Shown in pieces: positions 34,190 to 46,200 of a DNA stretch of 64,000 nucleotides. The position numbers and the translations under genes are program-made. The notes beneath the pieces are model-generated. The model saw only the letters and a program-made list of their open reading frames with translations, ran no database searches and had not been told where the DNA came from. The DNA comes from Corythucha ciliata (taxonomy: Eukaryota > Arthropoda > Insecta > Hemiptera > Tingidae): positions 49,531,189-49,595,188 of the forward strand of contig CM075938.1 in the NCBI GenBank assembly GCA_038030265.1, in the 5' to 3' direction. The first letter of the stretch is position 1; every line of letters begins with the position of its first letter.

Positions 34190-35882
34190 TAAGCTATATG
34201 TATAAGTATGCATTTTTAAAAACTCCTGGGCCACGACGCCCTTATCCTCGATTGATCGGAGGAGGGGAACTTACGCTAATGGCGACAAATAAAGTAGAAA
34301 GATAATTTAGTTAAACAAGCGCCAAGAAAGAGATCGTCTCAAACTTCCATTATGGCTGGTAGTAAATCCTTCCTGATCATCTTCCGTATAAACTTGATGA
34401 CTCGACTGTATGATTAGAACTTTTGCAACGCTTCAAAAAAAAAAAAAACCTTCATTACCCCCACCCCACCACACCCTACCACTCACTATTGTACCTCCTA
34501 CAAGTAGTCATTTCAAATCCTAGGGATCGCCCTAATTACGGGGGTAAAAGTGTGAACTTGGGCTCTGTAATTAGGCTCACTTGGATGAAGATCAAAATTA
34601 GGGAGTGAAACACGAAAATATCGACGTAATGTCCTGCCAATTTTTCGACGTAATGTATACGCTCACGCTCGGTTACCCGTTACAATTCTTCCAAGATGAC
34701 GAACTCAATCGATTCTTACGGCATAAATCCTCTCTTTAATCAACGATAATAATTTCCAACCAAACCTAAATAGTTTGCGATTTTTTTTCTCCCGCGATAT
34801 ATGGCTTTAGGGCAGGACAATGTGATGGTCAGAAAGTTGTGCGGGGGGGGATGGGGTCTCGCGTCTGAATTTTGCGGGGTTGACTCATTCAAAATAGCAA
34901 TTGCAGGGGTCGGGTACTTTTGGAATCTAAATATAGCGACTTTGACCCATTCGAGCCCAATATCATGGTTTTTGGCTAATTTAAGAACCCAATTCCGCCT
35001 TTGGCTCCATAAAAAAAGAGCAATTCCACCGGTTTGGCTGGAATTATTGATTTCGGTTTTAAATGTGTACCTTTGTTAATTAATTCCGAGTTTATAGGAA
35101 ATAGGCATACGAATTAATTGAATATAAAATGTTATTATGATCAGTTTTATGAAGTCCTTGTATTGGAATTCTTGTTTGGCCTCCATATATTAAGCGCTTT
35201 CACAATAGACAGCCTTTTTTTTATTTTGTAAGGGGAGAGAAAGAAAAAAAAATATCCCGTTGAAAAATTTGAGTAAGCAAGGGCGCCCATCGAGTCAAAA
35301 AATTATAGGCGGGAGCCTTATTCGCCTCTGTTTCATTTCAGATGCCGGGTTTTATACGTTGGAATGTATAAAAACTGAATTATTATAATGAATGGGAGAC
35401 GGCGCGGCGCTGCGTGTGATACGTGAAATATCTCGGAGGAATGATTCATGACTCCCCACAACATTTTTGTAAACAGACGACCTCGCCCGAATAAAACTTT
35501 TTTTTGGTTATTATTATTTGTGAAAGGAGCTCCAAATAACAGTCAAAACACATTTGACAGGCTATTGGCCTACATAATAATATTTTTACTTTTCAAAAAT
35601 CCGTCGAATTACGACATCAAATTACGAAGTAATTCAATTTTATGATTGACGTGTTTTTTTTTTTTGGCGGCAGTTATCAAAAACTGCCTAAAAGGGGCCT
35701 CTAAATCTCGCAATTCAATGTTTATGAGATATGAATGAAATTAAGAGTTGATTTCGGCGTTGGGATGTTTCTCGGGGAGGGGGATGGAGCTAGGACTCTC
35801 TAAAGATCCCCCCCCCACGCCGATTTAAATTTATTAATATCAAAACAATAAATCACTGCATTACTACTCGTTTCAAATTCGA
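34190..35882. other. Unique intergenic DNA upstream of troponin C
   Basis: No gene is supported. A few 30-bp-like GGTTTTTGGCT-type units occur at about 34900-35060. The rest looks unique and AT-rich and may carry troponin C regulatory sequence. Confidence 0.45.
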
Positions 35883-35892
35883 CTATAAATAG
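35883..35892 (+). promoter_or_regulatory. TATA box overlapping a MEF2-type site
   Basis: CTATAAATAG fits the MEF2 consensus YTA(A/T)4TAR and contains TATAAA. It lies about 164 bp upstream of the troponin C ATG, so a start site near 35915 is plausible. MEF2 control of muscle troponin genes is established in insects; its action here is inferred. Confidence 0.5.
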
Positions 35893-36055
35893 TGTCATAT
35901 TGACATTTTATAGGTGCGGGAGGGGGTCGATTACTGGCTGGTTGCCGCGTGTAATGCAATTAATTTTCAAACGGAAAATCAAGGAAGACAGGCGATTCGA
36001 TTCACTAGAGATTCGTTCATTTCTTCTTTTTTTTTTTTGTCACTCCTTTTAAAAA

Positions 36056-36963
36056 ATGGTAAGTTCCCAGTTAGGTTTTGCCGTCTTTCACGTGGTAAAT
36101 TCCAATATTTCCTTAATTTTTTCTTCTGTTTAGGCCTCCGCTTTATCGAAAAGCCAAATGCAGCGTGAGTAAAACGATTTTGTGTGCGTGTGTATGTGAG
36201 TTAACTGTTTCCGTTTTTCGTATTTTTGCCACGGCGTCAGGAAAAAGCATAAGACCCGCTTTGAACTTTAAACAAAACAAAACGTAAAACTGTTGTTCGT
36301 TTGACTTCTAGTATTGAGAAGAGCGTTTGAGGCGTTTGAAATCGAAGAACAGAAAAAAATTCCTGTCAATGAAATAGGCACTATATTGGAAATGCTTGGA
36401 AAACCTCAGTCCGCCTACAATCTTCAATTGTTGGAAGACGAGTTTGACCCGTCGGGTAAGATGTTCGAGCTGTCACATCGTCCCGTCGATTGCCCCGCTA
36501 TAAAGTTTAAATTTTTCACTTCGTCTTTATAGCAACCGGTTTTATGGATTTTGATAATTTTTGCGAACTAGCCTCAAGATACCTCGGCGAAGAGGAAAAC
36601 CCCGAGGCGATTCAACAAGAGCTTCGCGAAGCCTTTCGATTGTACGACAAAGAAGGTATACACTCCCCCCCCCCTACATCACCGCCACGTTTAAAATTTA
36701 ACAACGCGCTTTATTGTTTATCAGGAAATGGCTACATTACAACGGAAGTACTACGAGAAATTTTATGGGAGCTCGAACCTGAAATGTCCGAGGAAGATTT
36801 GGACATGATGATCGATGAAATTGACGCCGATGGGTCGGGAACTGTCGATTTCAGCGGTAAGAGATTTTGGCATAATTATGGCGGATGTTCTCGTTTAAAA
36901 TTTAATTTCTGGCATTTCGTTTGTATAGAATTTATGGAAGTGATGACCGGTGGCGATGAGTAA
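36056..36963 (+). CDS. TpnC: Troponin C, six exons, 155 aa
   Basis: This is the calcium-binding subunit of the troponin complex on muscle thin filaments. Coding exons read 36056-36058 (the ATG alone), 36134-36164, 36312-36455, 36533-36655, 36725-36856 and 36929-36963. All introns are GT-AG and phases agree, giving 155 residues, the usual length. Four EF-hands follow in order. Site I (about 20-32) is degenerate. Site II (57-68) has D, S, T, G but N68 where the family has Glu. Site III (98-109) ends in V109, as in arthropods generally. Site IV (134-145, [12 protein letters not shown]) is canonical. The segment [20 protein letters not shown] is strongly diagnostic of arthropod troponin C. Calmodulin is excluded by the degenerate sites and the MTGGDE end. 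The unique DNA around the gene and the MEF2-like site upstream fit a muscle gene. Confidence 0.94.
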
Positions 36964-37093
36964 TAACGTCGCCGGGTCAGTCGCTTTTGCGATGTTTCAA
37001 AAACCACGCGACGACACTTAACGACACATTTGTTAAGTGCTGGCGGGCGGGCGGGCGGGGGGTTATTGTACGTTTTTTTTTTTAATTTAAGCG

Positions 37094-37099
37094 AATAAA
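37094..37099 (+). terminator. Likely poly(A) signal of troponin C
   Basis: AATAAA lies 130 bp after the stop codon; a second AATAAA follows near 37161. Confidence 0.55.
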
Positions 37100-37554
37100 T
37101 TTGGAACATGAGAATGACATGTCGATAGTTTGATAAATCGTTGCTGAATATTGGCAACGGGTAATAAACAAGTTGCCAATCTTCCGGATTCGTCTCCTCC
37201 TCTTATAGTCTGAAGGGAATCAGCGCCTTACTTGGCACAGATCCCGCAGGCGTGTTGCCTTTTTTATTCGTCCCAGTTATTTATTGTTCCCCTACCCCCC
37301 TCCTTCAAACCCCTATACACCCCAAATGAATGGGTTTGAATAACTCGATAGTCTAATTCCCCGTGACCTGCAAGCATGTGATGCTGGAGAGAACTTGCCC
37401 TAAGCTGCACTGCTTCGATGGGCCATTACAGCCAATTTTTCCCCTCCTTTTTCCCATTGCGAATCCACGCCCGGAAGCATTTCTTTAGCCGATGAGAAAA
37501 AAAGAGAATGCAGAAAGAAAATCAACACATACATGTATTGCGGGATAGCGCAAC
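37100..37554. other. Unique spacer after troponin C
   Basis: No gene or repeat array seen. It may include the 3' UTR and downstream flank of troponin C. Confidence 0.45.
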
Positions 37555-38100
37555 TTCAATACTAAAAGTAAATTCGTGGATAAAATGAAGAAAAATCGCT
37601 CATTTACAGCTAAAATTTGAAAAACGTCCATCCACGAATTTCGAAAATGTTCGTAAAATTGAAAAGATCAAAAAGTGCTGATTCTGTGCAATGGGCAAAA
37701 AGCGCTAGTTAGCGGCTGAATTGGGAAAAACGATTATTTGCAGCAAAAAATTGAGAAAAACTCTAATTTACGGACAAAATTGAGAAGAAGGTCTGAACGT
37801 GGCTTACCCGATTTTCACGTTATTCGTTGAATTCACGGATAAAATTGAAAACAAAAAACCGCTCATCCGCTGGAATTGGCGACTGAAATTGAGGGAAAAT
37901 GCCTATTCACGGTTTCTGGGGGCAACTGCGTAAAAATCGCAAAAAAGAGCGGTCACTCACGGCAACAATTTAGAAAAAGAGATCGTTCGAGGGTAAAATT
38001 AGGGAAAAACACACATTGTCGTCTGAAGTTGAGAAAAAAAAACAAAAAACAGCAATTCGCGATTTTCTAGAGGCATCATCGTGGCTGTAAGGGCTTTTAG
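37555..38100 (+). repeat. 29-bp AAATTGAGAAAAACGCTAATTC array
   Basis: Diverged units of the family in copies A-C. The landmark GGTTTCTGGGGGCAACTGCG near 37910 is the same variant unit as at 39800 and 40275. Confidence 0.75.
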
Positions 38101-38115
38101 CCACAGCCCTCTGAA

Positions 38116-38210
38116 AAACACGGCAGTGGCGGATTCAAGGGGAAGGGGGCTATAACGGCTTACCCCCTCCCCACTAGTTGTTCTAATTCCCCCCCCCCCT
38201 ACAAATAATC
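38116..38210. repeat. CAGTGGCGGATTCAAGGGG element scrap
   Basis: CAGTGGCGGATTCAAGGGGAA, CTATAACGGCTTA and C tracts. Same dispersed end as at 29101 and 33110 (inverted). Confidence 0.55.
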
Positions 38211-38402
38211 ATTCTCAAGCCCGATTCTTCTGCTGATGCTGAGCGTTCTCTCTCAGCCGTAATCAGACTCATGGCCTATATTTGAGAAGCACGATGCTCA
38301 GGGGTGCCCATCCCCTCCGCCCCACAGGTGAAGGGGCAACATGAGCCTCAATTTTGTTTTTGCTGCAGCGAAACCGGTGATATTTCCTTTTTTGGGTGAC
38401 CC

Positions 38403-41050
38403 CAGTGGCGTACCGAGGTAGGGGGGCGGACCGCCCGGGCCCCGAAAAGCTTAAAAATACGGGGAAATGAGGATTTTTAGGATCCATATTCATGGATGTA
38501 GGTATCTGAATGAAAAGGTTGGGCAGCGATTTGGCTCTTTTCTAAGAATTTCAGTCTATATCCGACCTAGAGAAAATAACGTTACTTACAAGCGATATCA
38601 GCAAAGAGTGTGGGCTGAATGAATATTGAGAATGATTGAGAGAGCAATTCTGCTGGCTCAAATACAGAAAATTCGTGCTTTCTTGAGGGCAATTCACGTC
38701 TAAAATATAGAAAATACACCGTTCCCAGTTTCTTTAGATCCTTAAGTGCAATAATGTACGGATGAGCAGTTTTCAACTGGCTTACGCGGAAAAAACTTAG
38801 GAAAAAGCGCTAATATTCGTAACTATAACTGCGAAAAAGCGCTGATTCGTGGTCTCACGATGCAACTTCCAGACCATAATAGAGAAAAAATCGTCGATTC
38901 GCGGTGTATGGCGGCCATTCCTCGGCTAAACAAAAATGGCAAATTCTCAACTGAAATGGCCAAAAATCGCCCATTCGCGTATAAAAAGGAGAACAGATAC
39001 GCTAATTCGCTGCAAAAATTAGCATCAAATGCTATTTCACGGCGAGAAAAATCGCTGATTCGCGGATAAAGTTCAGGAAAAACGTTAATTCTCAAATGAA
39101 GAAAACCACTAATTCGTGGTTGAAATGGAGAAAACGCAGATCCGTAGCTTCTGGAAGATTCGAGGCTCAAACAACAAGGTCTAAAAAACAACGAGGATAA
39201 AATTGTATAAATTATAATTAGCACGGCTAAAATTAAGTAAAACACTAGTTTTCAGCTCAAATTTAAAAAAAAGTGCTAATTTGCTGCTAAAAATGGAAAA
39301 ATGGATAATCTACAGCTGAAAATGAGGATCACGCCAATTCGCGGCTAAAATGGAGGAAAATCGCTAACGCAAACGATAGAAACGCTAAAATTGAGAAAAA
39401 GCGCTAGCCCAAGGCTGAAATTGAAGAAAATCACAAAATCCCGGCACTTTCGTTCGAGGCTAAAACTAAACAATAGCAAAAATCGAAGGAAAAAATGCCA
39501 ATGCGAGACTAAAATTTTAAAAACGCAGCTATAATATTGAAAAGTTCACTAATTAGCCAGGCATAAATAAAGAAAAACTCTAGTTTTCAGCTCAAATAGG
39601 GAAAAAGTGCTATTCCCGGCTAAAAATTGAGGAAAACGCCGATTCGAGGCTAAAATTGAGTAAATTCGTGAATTCACAGGTTAGAAACGCTTCTACGCAA
39701 CTAAAATTGAAAAAAGGCGCTAGTAAAAGGAAAATTACAAATTCGCGGAAATGAGCGTGTTAAAGTTTCTAATATAAATACGCGCCTTCTCGCCTTCTGA
39801 GGGCAACTTTGTGGTTAAATTTGAGAAAAATGGCAAATTCATGGATGTAAGTAAAAAAAAAGCACTGATTGGCGGATAGAACTGAGATATAAGCGCTAAT
39901 CTAGAGCTAAAAGTAAAAAAATTGCTATTGTGGTGCTAAAATATGACATAAACCCGCTAATTTGCGGCTAATATCGATGAAATCAATAATTAATACCCAG
40001 GCTAAAATTAAGAGAAAGGATAATTTTGAGCCTAAATTGAAAAAAAAAAAGTTTTAATTCGCTGTAAGAATGGAAAAACTGCCAATTTGCATCTAAAATA
40101 TCGGACGCCAATTCGTGGCTAATTCACGGGTTGGAAACGCTAGTACGCTGGTATAAAATTGAGAAAAAGCGCTAATTCGCGGCTAAAATTGAGAGAAATA
40201 ACTAATTCACGGCTAAAATTGAGAAAAATTTCAATTTGCGTCAAAAGTTGTAAATACGCTAATTCGCGGCTTCCGCAGGCAGCTTTGAGGCTACAATTGA
40301 GAAAAATCGCCAATTTATGATCGCTGAGGGGGAAAACCCCGCATATTCGCGGCTAAAACTGAGAAAAAATCGCTAATCCATAGCGTATGGTGAACAAAAA
40401 AGGGCTAACTTGTGGCAAAAGTTTGGAAAAAAACGCTATTTTGTGGCTAATATTGAATAAAACACTTGAGAAAAATGCTAATTTTCAACTCAAACTCAGT
40501 AAAGTGTTGGCGTCATGGGTGTGAATTGAAACGTAATGTTTATGGAGAGGACGCTACACTACACTTGTGTAGTATAATGAATAGAAATCGCTATTAGTTT
40601 CCTAGTCCCTGCTAAAAAAATTGAAAAAATTGCTAATTTGCAGCTGAAATTGTGGAAACGCCAACTCGAGGAAATTCAAGTAAAGAAACATCGCTTATTT
40701 ACGGGATAAAAAAGCTACTTTGCTGCTTAAGTTGTGAAAAAGAGCATATTTCTATTGGGGGGGGGGGATACCCCATTAATCCGCTGCTGAAATAAAGAGA
40801 AATGTTACACGCGGCTAAAACTGAGAAAAGCTCCAACTTGCTGGTAAAGTTGACAAAAAAAGCACTCATTCACGGCTAAAATGAGGAAATTCGCGGCTTA
40901 AACTTGGCATAAGCGCTAATTGGCGGATATGGTGTGGAAATAGCGGAAATTTGGCTTAAATAAGGTAGAGGTGATTGAGGTTCATACACAATAGTAGAGA
41001 CGACTTGGGGGGCCCCTTGGAGATCTCCGCCCCGGGCTCCGCGGTACGTT
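38403..41050. mobile_element. Minisatellite-filled element, copy C
   Basis: It starts CAGTGGCGTACCGAGGTAG with a G6 tract. From about 38820 to 40780 it follows copy A in order: GCGCTGATTCGTGGTCTC, the ATGGCGGCCATTC block, CGCCCATTCGCGTATAAAAA, the CTTCTGAGGGCAACTTTGTGG landmark, the GGTTGGAAACGCTAGTACGC block, GCGTATGGTGAAC and GGGATAAAAAAGCTACTTTGCTGC. A possible right end, the complement of CGTACCGCGGAGCCC, lies at about 41030-41048. Copy C carries extra DNA near its left end that copy A lacks. Confidence 0.65.
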
Positions 41051-41489
41051 TAGGTCTGCCAGTGGGTGACCCAACCTTTTTGCCGCCACATGTGGCTACC
41101 CTCCCCCCCCCCACCATCCCCCTGCCATCTTCCTTCAATACTTTTAAAGCCAATAATCAAGTAGGAAATGGAGGGAATGGATTCTACAAGTATTAGAGGT
41201 AGGAGGACCGTACATCCTACTTTCCCAGGACATGTCCTACTTTTTGGAGCGTCCGGGCTCATTTTCAGGTGTCTGGGGAGAGGTCAAAAACAAAATTGTC
41301 CTCTTTTTTGTCCTACTTTTCGGCCTCAACTTATTAACTTCAAACATCTTTCATGTTCTTCTTTAATCAAAGCTCCGGGGCTTAGCCTCAAATGTGCTCT
41401 GAACTGTTTTCACCCCCCCCCCCACCGATTGATTCAACACTGATCCCGCGTGTTTGGCACTTTCAGAAACAAATTCTCTCTCCTCCAGA
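41051..41489. other. Non-coding segment with CATCCTACTTT motifs
   Basis: No gene. TACATCCTACTTTCCCAGGA near 41211 and similar TCCTACTTTT text near 41232 and 42530 suggest the two ends of one decayed insertion around the array between them. C tracts lie near 41103 and 41413. Confidence 0.4.
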
Positions 41490-42470
41490 CAATAAAATCT
41501 TAAAATTCGCGGATTTTCGCTAATTCCAAAAATAAATTTTGCAGATTCGTCTCGTTCAAATCCAAAATTTAGCGGGGTTTGCTCTTTCAAAATCCAAATT
41601 TCGTGGGTTTTGCTCCTTAAAAAAAAAACAATTTTTGTGGACTTTCGCTCATTCAACACCAAATTTCATAGGCTTGGATCCTATAAAATGGATTTTCGGT
41701 TAGCTCTGTAGTTTGGCCGGTGGAAAAACTAACTTGGTAAAAACAAACGAACCAAAAACAAAATTCGTGATTTCGGCTCATAACCAGACGTTCCAATTTT
41801 GGCACCAATTTCACAGATTTTTGTAATTTCGTATCCCAATATTGCGAATTTTCACACTTTTAAAACTGAATTTCTTGGGGTTCGCTCTTTCATAAACCAA
41901 TTTTCGTGATTTTTGGTCTTTCATAAACCATTTTTATGGAATTTTGATCTTTCGTAACCCAATTTAGTAGTTTGGCCTTTAAAACCCAATTTCCGGATAT
42001 TTGCCTGATCGACACTGAAATTCAGCGATTTATGAGATGGTTTCGCAGAGTCAGATAAGTCGAAAAACTAATTTGACGGAAAATGTACGAAGGAAAACCA
42101 ATTTTTTTGGTTTTGGTGTTTCCAACCTCCAATATCGGATAACCAAAATAATGTTTTAAATGTGGCTAATATTGAAGCAAATCAAACCATCATTAATTAA
42201 ATGTTCTACAGTTCTGTGCAGAAGCATAAAAATCCAATTTCACGGATTTTTGTTGTTCTCTACCCCAATTTTTTGAATTTTTACTCTTTTCAAAACCAAA
42301 TGTCGGGTTTGCTTATACTAAAATCAGTTTTGTAGGTAAATTAGCCAAAAACCCAAATCCCGTCATTTTGGCCTTTATACAAATCTCAAATTTTGGGGGT
42401 TTTCACTCTTTCAAATCCCAATTTCGCGGATTTGGCTCTTTCAAATCGAGTCAACAACAATTTTAACATT
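41490..42470. repeat. 30-bp CCAAATTTCGCGGATTTTCGCTC array
   Basis: About thirty diverged units of the family also seen at 32740-33090 and 47270-47600. Only repeat-derived frames are open. Confidence 0.75.
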
Positions 42471-43255
42471 AAAGTGATTTTTTAGTCGTCCTACTCTTGT
42501 GTCCTACATTCCGTCACAAGCATCCTACTTTTTCGTACCAGGCGTTTTCGGTAACTACTTTTACATCTGGTTACCCTAATTAGACGGAAACTATGCAATT
42601 TTCAACCTGGTGGAAAAACCTCAAGTTGGCGGAAACCCCAGAAAGATGAAACCTGGACTTTAAGTGACGATCGCAAAGGACGTTGAGCAGGGGCGGTGTT
42701 AGGCCAAAATGTCTAAGGGGGACTAAGCCTGAGTTCAAGATCTCGCCTCCCACCCTTCAACCACGTCCTGTCGATGGCTAGAATAAGTAGATTTTAGTTA
42801 CGTCAACCCCAATTCCTCAGAAATGCGAATTTTGGGTCTTAATTCCTTCGAATTTTCAAGTTTAAGGTTTTCAATTGAAGCAAAATTGCAAGTTTTAGCG
42901 CCTGTTTTGTGGCTGCGAAACTCTGGCTAGCTGGCCTCCTCTACGCAAAGCCGGACAAATTCACGCTAAATTTGAAGTTTCCTGGTTAAATATCCACGAG
43001 ATTGACATTTTGGGTTCTTATAATTTCAGCGAAAAACAGTACTCAACGCTCAACTGCCGGGCTGATGAGATCGGGACCGAGTCCACCCTGGTGGTTAAAG
43101 GTCTGAGGTCGAAACGGCGAGACTGGACCGCACCCTCGGTGCAATTTTTCGTAAAATTGCCGCATTAATCAGTCAAAAATTCGACATTTTATTCCAATAA
43201 ATTAAAAATAAATAATTATTCCTTTCTCTCGCAGTCAGTTTCAAGGTTTAAAGTT
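42471..43255. other. Spacer with a short CGAAATTGCAAGTTT array
   Basis: Units of the 24080-25160 family occur at about 42790-43035. The GC-richer stretch 43055-43145 is unique. The rest is the downstream flank of the aminopeptidase gene. Confidence 0.5.
43188..43193 (-). terminator. Likely poly(A) signal of the aminopeptidase gene
   Basis: On the minus strand AATAAA lies about 63 bases after the stop codon at 43256-43258. Confidence 0.5.
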
Positions 43256-46200
43256 TCACTGATTTTGATTCAACCACCCCTTGATGTCATCTTTGTTCTG
43301 TTTAACCCACTGGATGTTACCCTCGACCAATCTCATCGCCAAACCGTTCTTTAGTTCCGATTTGTACACGAGAGAATCAACGTTCAGAAGAGTCTTTAAC
43401 TGAAATAATATAAAGTATTTTAAAAAAACAGTTATTGCGATTGAATGTTGTGTGTGTGGGGGGGGGGGGGCTAAAGCTCACCTTTTCAAGCTGCTGTTCA
43501 CTATTGAGCTCTGTCGCTATGTTTTCCGTGAGTCGATATAAAATTTTCTTCCTATTAAAAAAAAGGCGTGAGAATACGAGGGGTGGAAAAGAGTTCTGGA
43601 GGATGGGGGGGGGCTTACTTTTTTCTGAACATCGATTTTTTAGCGATCAAGGCATCCAAGAAGAAATCCGGGTGGTTCTTCCCTAAATCTTCGAGCATTG
43701 TAAACAGTAGAGGAGTCGTTTTAATTTTGGGGTCAAAAGCCATGTTTAAATAGCTGAAAATAGATCAAAATAAAATTATAAGAATTTTAAATTTTAAGGG
43801 ATTTCAACTTTACTTCTGAAGACTTTTAGTGTTCTTGGTACAAGCCATTCCGCGGAGCAAATCTTCCTTCTCGTTTTCGTCTTTAGACGATTTGTACCTA
43901 GAAAACAGAAGTTGCCACGTTTGAGGGTCACCTTTTGAAGCGCTGTCGCAGTAAACTGTTTCCCTCACGTCGTCAGGAATTCTAAATAAAAACAAAACAA
44001 CAAAAGGTGTTTTTGATTTCCGTGTGTTAATCTGCTTCAGGGGAACATCGCCGGCTCACTCATTTTCCGAATTTTGAGACCATTTCGTGAACAAGTCCCC
44101 GGTGAGATTTTTACATTTTTCCACTCCGACCTTACAAGCCAATTTTACTAATTGTTTTTTGTGAGGAGCGTCAACGTTTACGGTCTCCATTCCGATGACT
44201 AGAATTTTGTTTAAGAAAGACTGTCAAAAGAGAAAAGCATTAGTTATTTTCGTGTTTCTGTGTGTGAAAAATTCCAAGTTTCTTACAGTGAAGGCGCCCT
44301 CAATTTCAGTGCCTCTCAGCATTGAAAGGGCCAATTCGGCCGAGTCTAAAACAGCCAACCAAAGAATGGGGGAATTTTCCGTTTTGACTTGGTTGAAAAC
44401 TTCAAATGAGTTGACAACGGGCGTGAATCCGTAGACGGCTAGGCTGGCCATGTCCATGACGACGAAAGCTTTATTCTCCATGCCCATTTGAGGACTGCTG
44501 TCGGTTAACAATAGGACGGCGTTGTCCTCGTCGTACTGAACCCTGTAATAACCTGTTGAAATGGGATGGGGGAGGCGGATGATTGTAACCGTAGTTTTAA
44601 AAAGATTATCGTTTTTGATGCCCCTGCACTTTTTCTTTGTGGGGGGGGACGTCATTACCTCACACCACATTTTCTCCCCTATGAATTTATCCGTTAATCA
44701 AACCCCTAAATAAGCTCCTTGGCACGAATACTACTCGCTGTATAAAAGAGGGAAAATACGGTTAAATAGGCTTCAACCCGCACGACCGGACAGAGTTGAA
44801 GGGTGGGTGTCCTAATCTTTTTGTGCACTCAGTCTGCTTTTTCTGCGAAATTCTATTTTTGATCCCCGTGAAATTTGGTTTTTGATGCGCCAAACCCGCC
44901 AAATAGTTTTTAAATAGCAAAATCCGAGAGATTGGTTTAATTTTGAGACCATTTCGTGAACAAGTCCCCGGTGAAATTTTTACATTTTTCCACTCCAACC
45001 TTACAAGCCAATTTAACTAACTGTTTTTTGTGAGGAGCGTCACAAAAAACAATTAGGACGGCGACAATTCGAACACACCGCGAAATTCATTCTGAATGGA
45101 CCAACCCTGCGATATTTTTTTTCTCAAAAGGTGGCCAGAACCGACAAATTGTTTCCCCTAACGGGAGAATATTGTGTGCATTGCTCCACTAAAATTGGCT
45201 TTACAGCCAATTGCTTCCTAAAAATAGCCAAACTGTCTTTTCCCAAATCTGAAACGGCTAAACTGACCATGGGAGTGCTCCAAAATGGCAAAACTGACTC
45301 TACGCACCCTAAACTGACGATTCGCATCCTGAAAATGTCTAAATGGGATGAATCCTGCCCTGAAAATTGAATAATCGACTATTTGAGCGTCAAAATTCAC
45401 TGAGATGAGCCTTCGCGCTGTGAAAATCGCTATTCTGCTGACTATTCGTATCCTAAAAATAGCTGAACTGATCCTTTGCGCATTACAGATGGTGTAACTG
45501 ATAATTCGTGCACTGATTCGAGGAAGGTCCCGAGTTTGTGTCGTGTCTAATGGTATGATGGGTTTGGATCAGGTTTGACCGAACACCCGGTGGCTGTCAG
45601 GTTCTACTGCGAGATGGCCCAGGGAAGGTCCAACCTCAGCAAGGCTCCAACCACAGCAGAGGTCTAACCCGGTTTGTGCCTTGTCCCTGGGACTAATGGG
45701 TTAGATCAATAATAAGATCCTTTCCCATTGTGAGAAGTCGACAAGCGATTGGTTGGTGCGACGTGGGATGGCCCGACACGTGCAAGACCGGGTTCTCAAT
45801 CGCCCCGCTGTTGTCAGACGGCCACTCTGACAACACTCAGCGTGGACCCCGTGAAGGTGGGCGTTTTACAGAGGTGCAGGTAGGCGGTCGGATGGCGCTC
45901 TGAGAAGAGCGGATTTCCCCGGTCCGTTGTGATGGAGCAGGACGGATCGTCGCTCCGCCGTTGGGGGAGGTTGGTATAAAGGGGGAGGGGGCGGAGATCT
46001 TACCACAGCAGAGGTCGAACCACAGGAGCGCTCCAGTCAACGTTCAACAGCATTGCTGTGATAGCACCATTGCTGTGGTTGGGCCTTGGATGGGGTTCGA
46101 CCGTTCACTGTGGTCCGACCACTGATACGGTTCAACCATTGCCGTGAGTGGACCTTGACTGCGTTTCGTCCTTAGCAGGGGTTAAACATTTTCTGTTGTT

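Noticed and set aside
43060..43135. Hammerhead-ribozyme-like core: CTGATGAG, a foldable stem II with G-C closing pair, then CGAAAC
   Set aside because: No partner strand was found for stem I or stem III and there is no UH cleavage site in the right place, so the core is probably chance. A covariance-model search (Rfam hammerhead I/II/III) would settle it.
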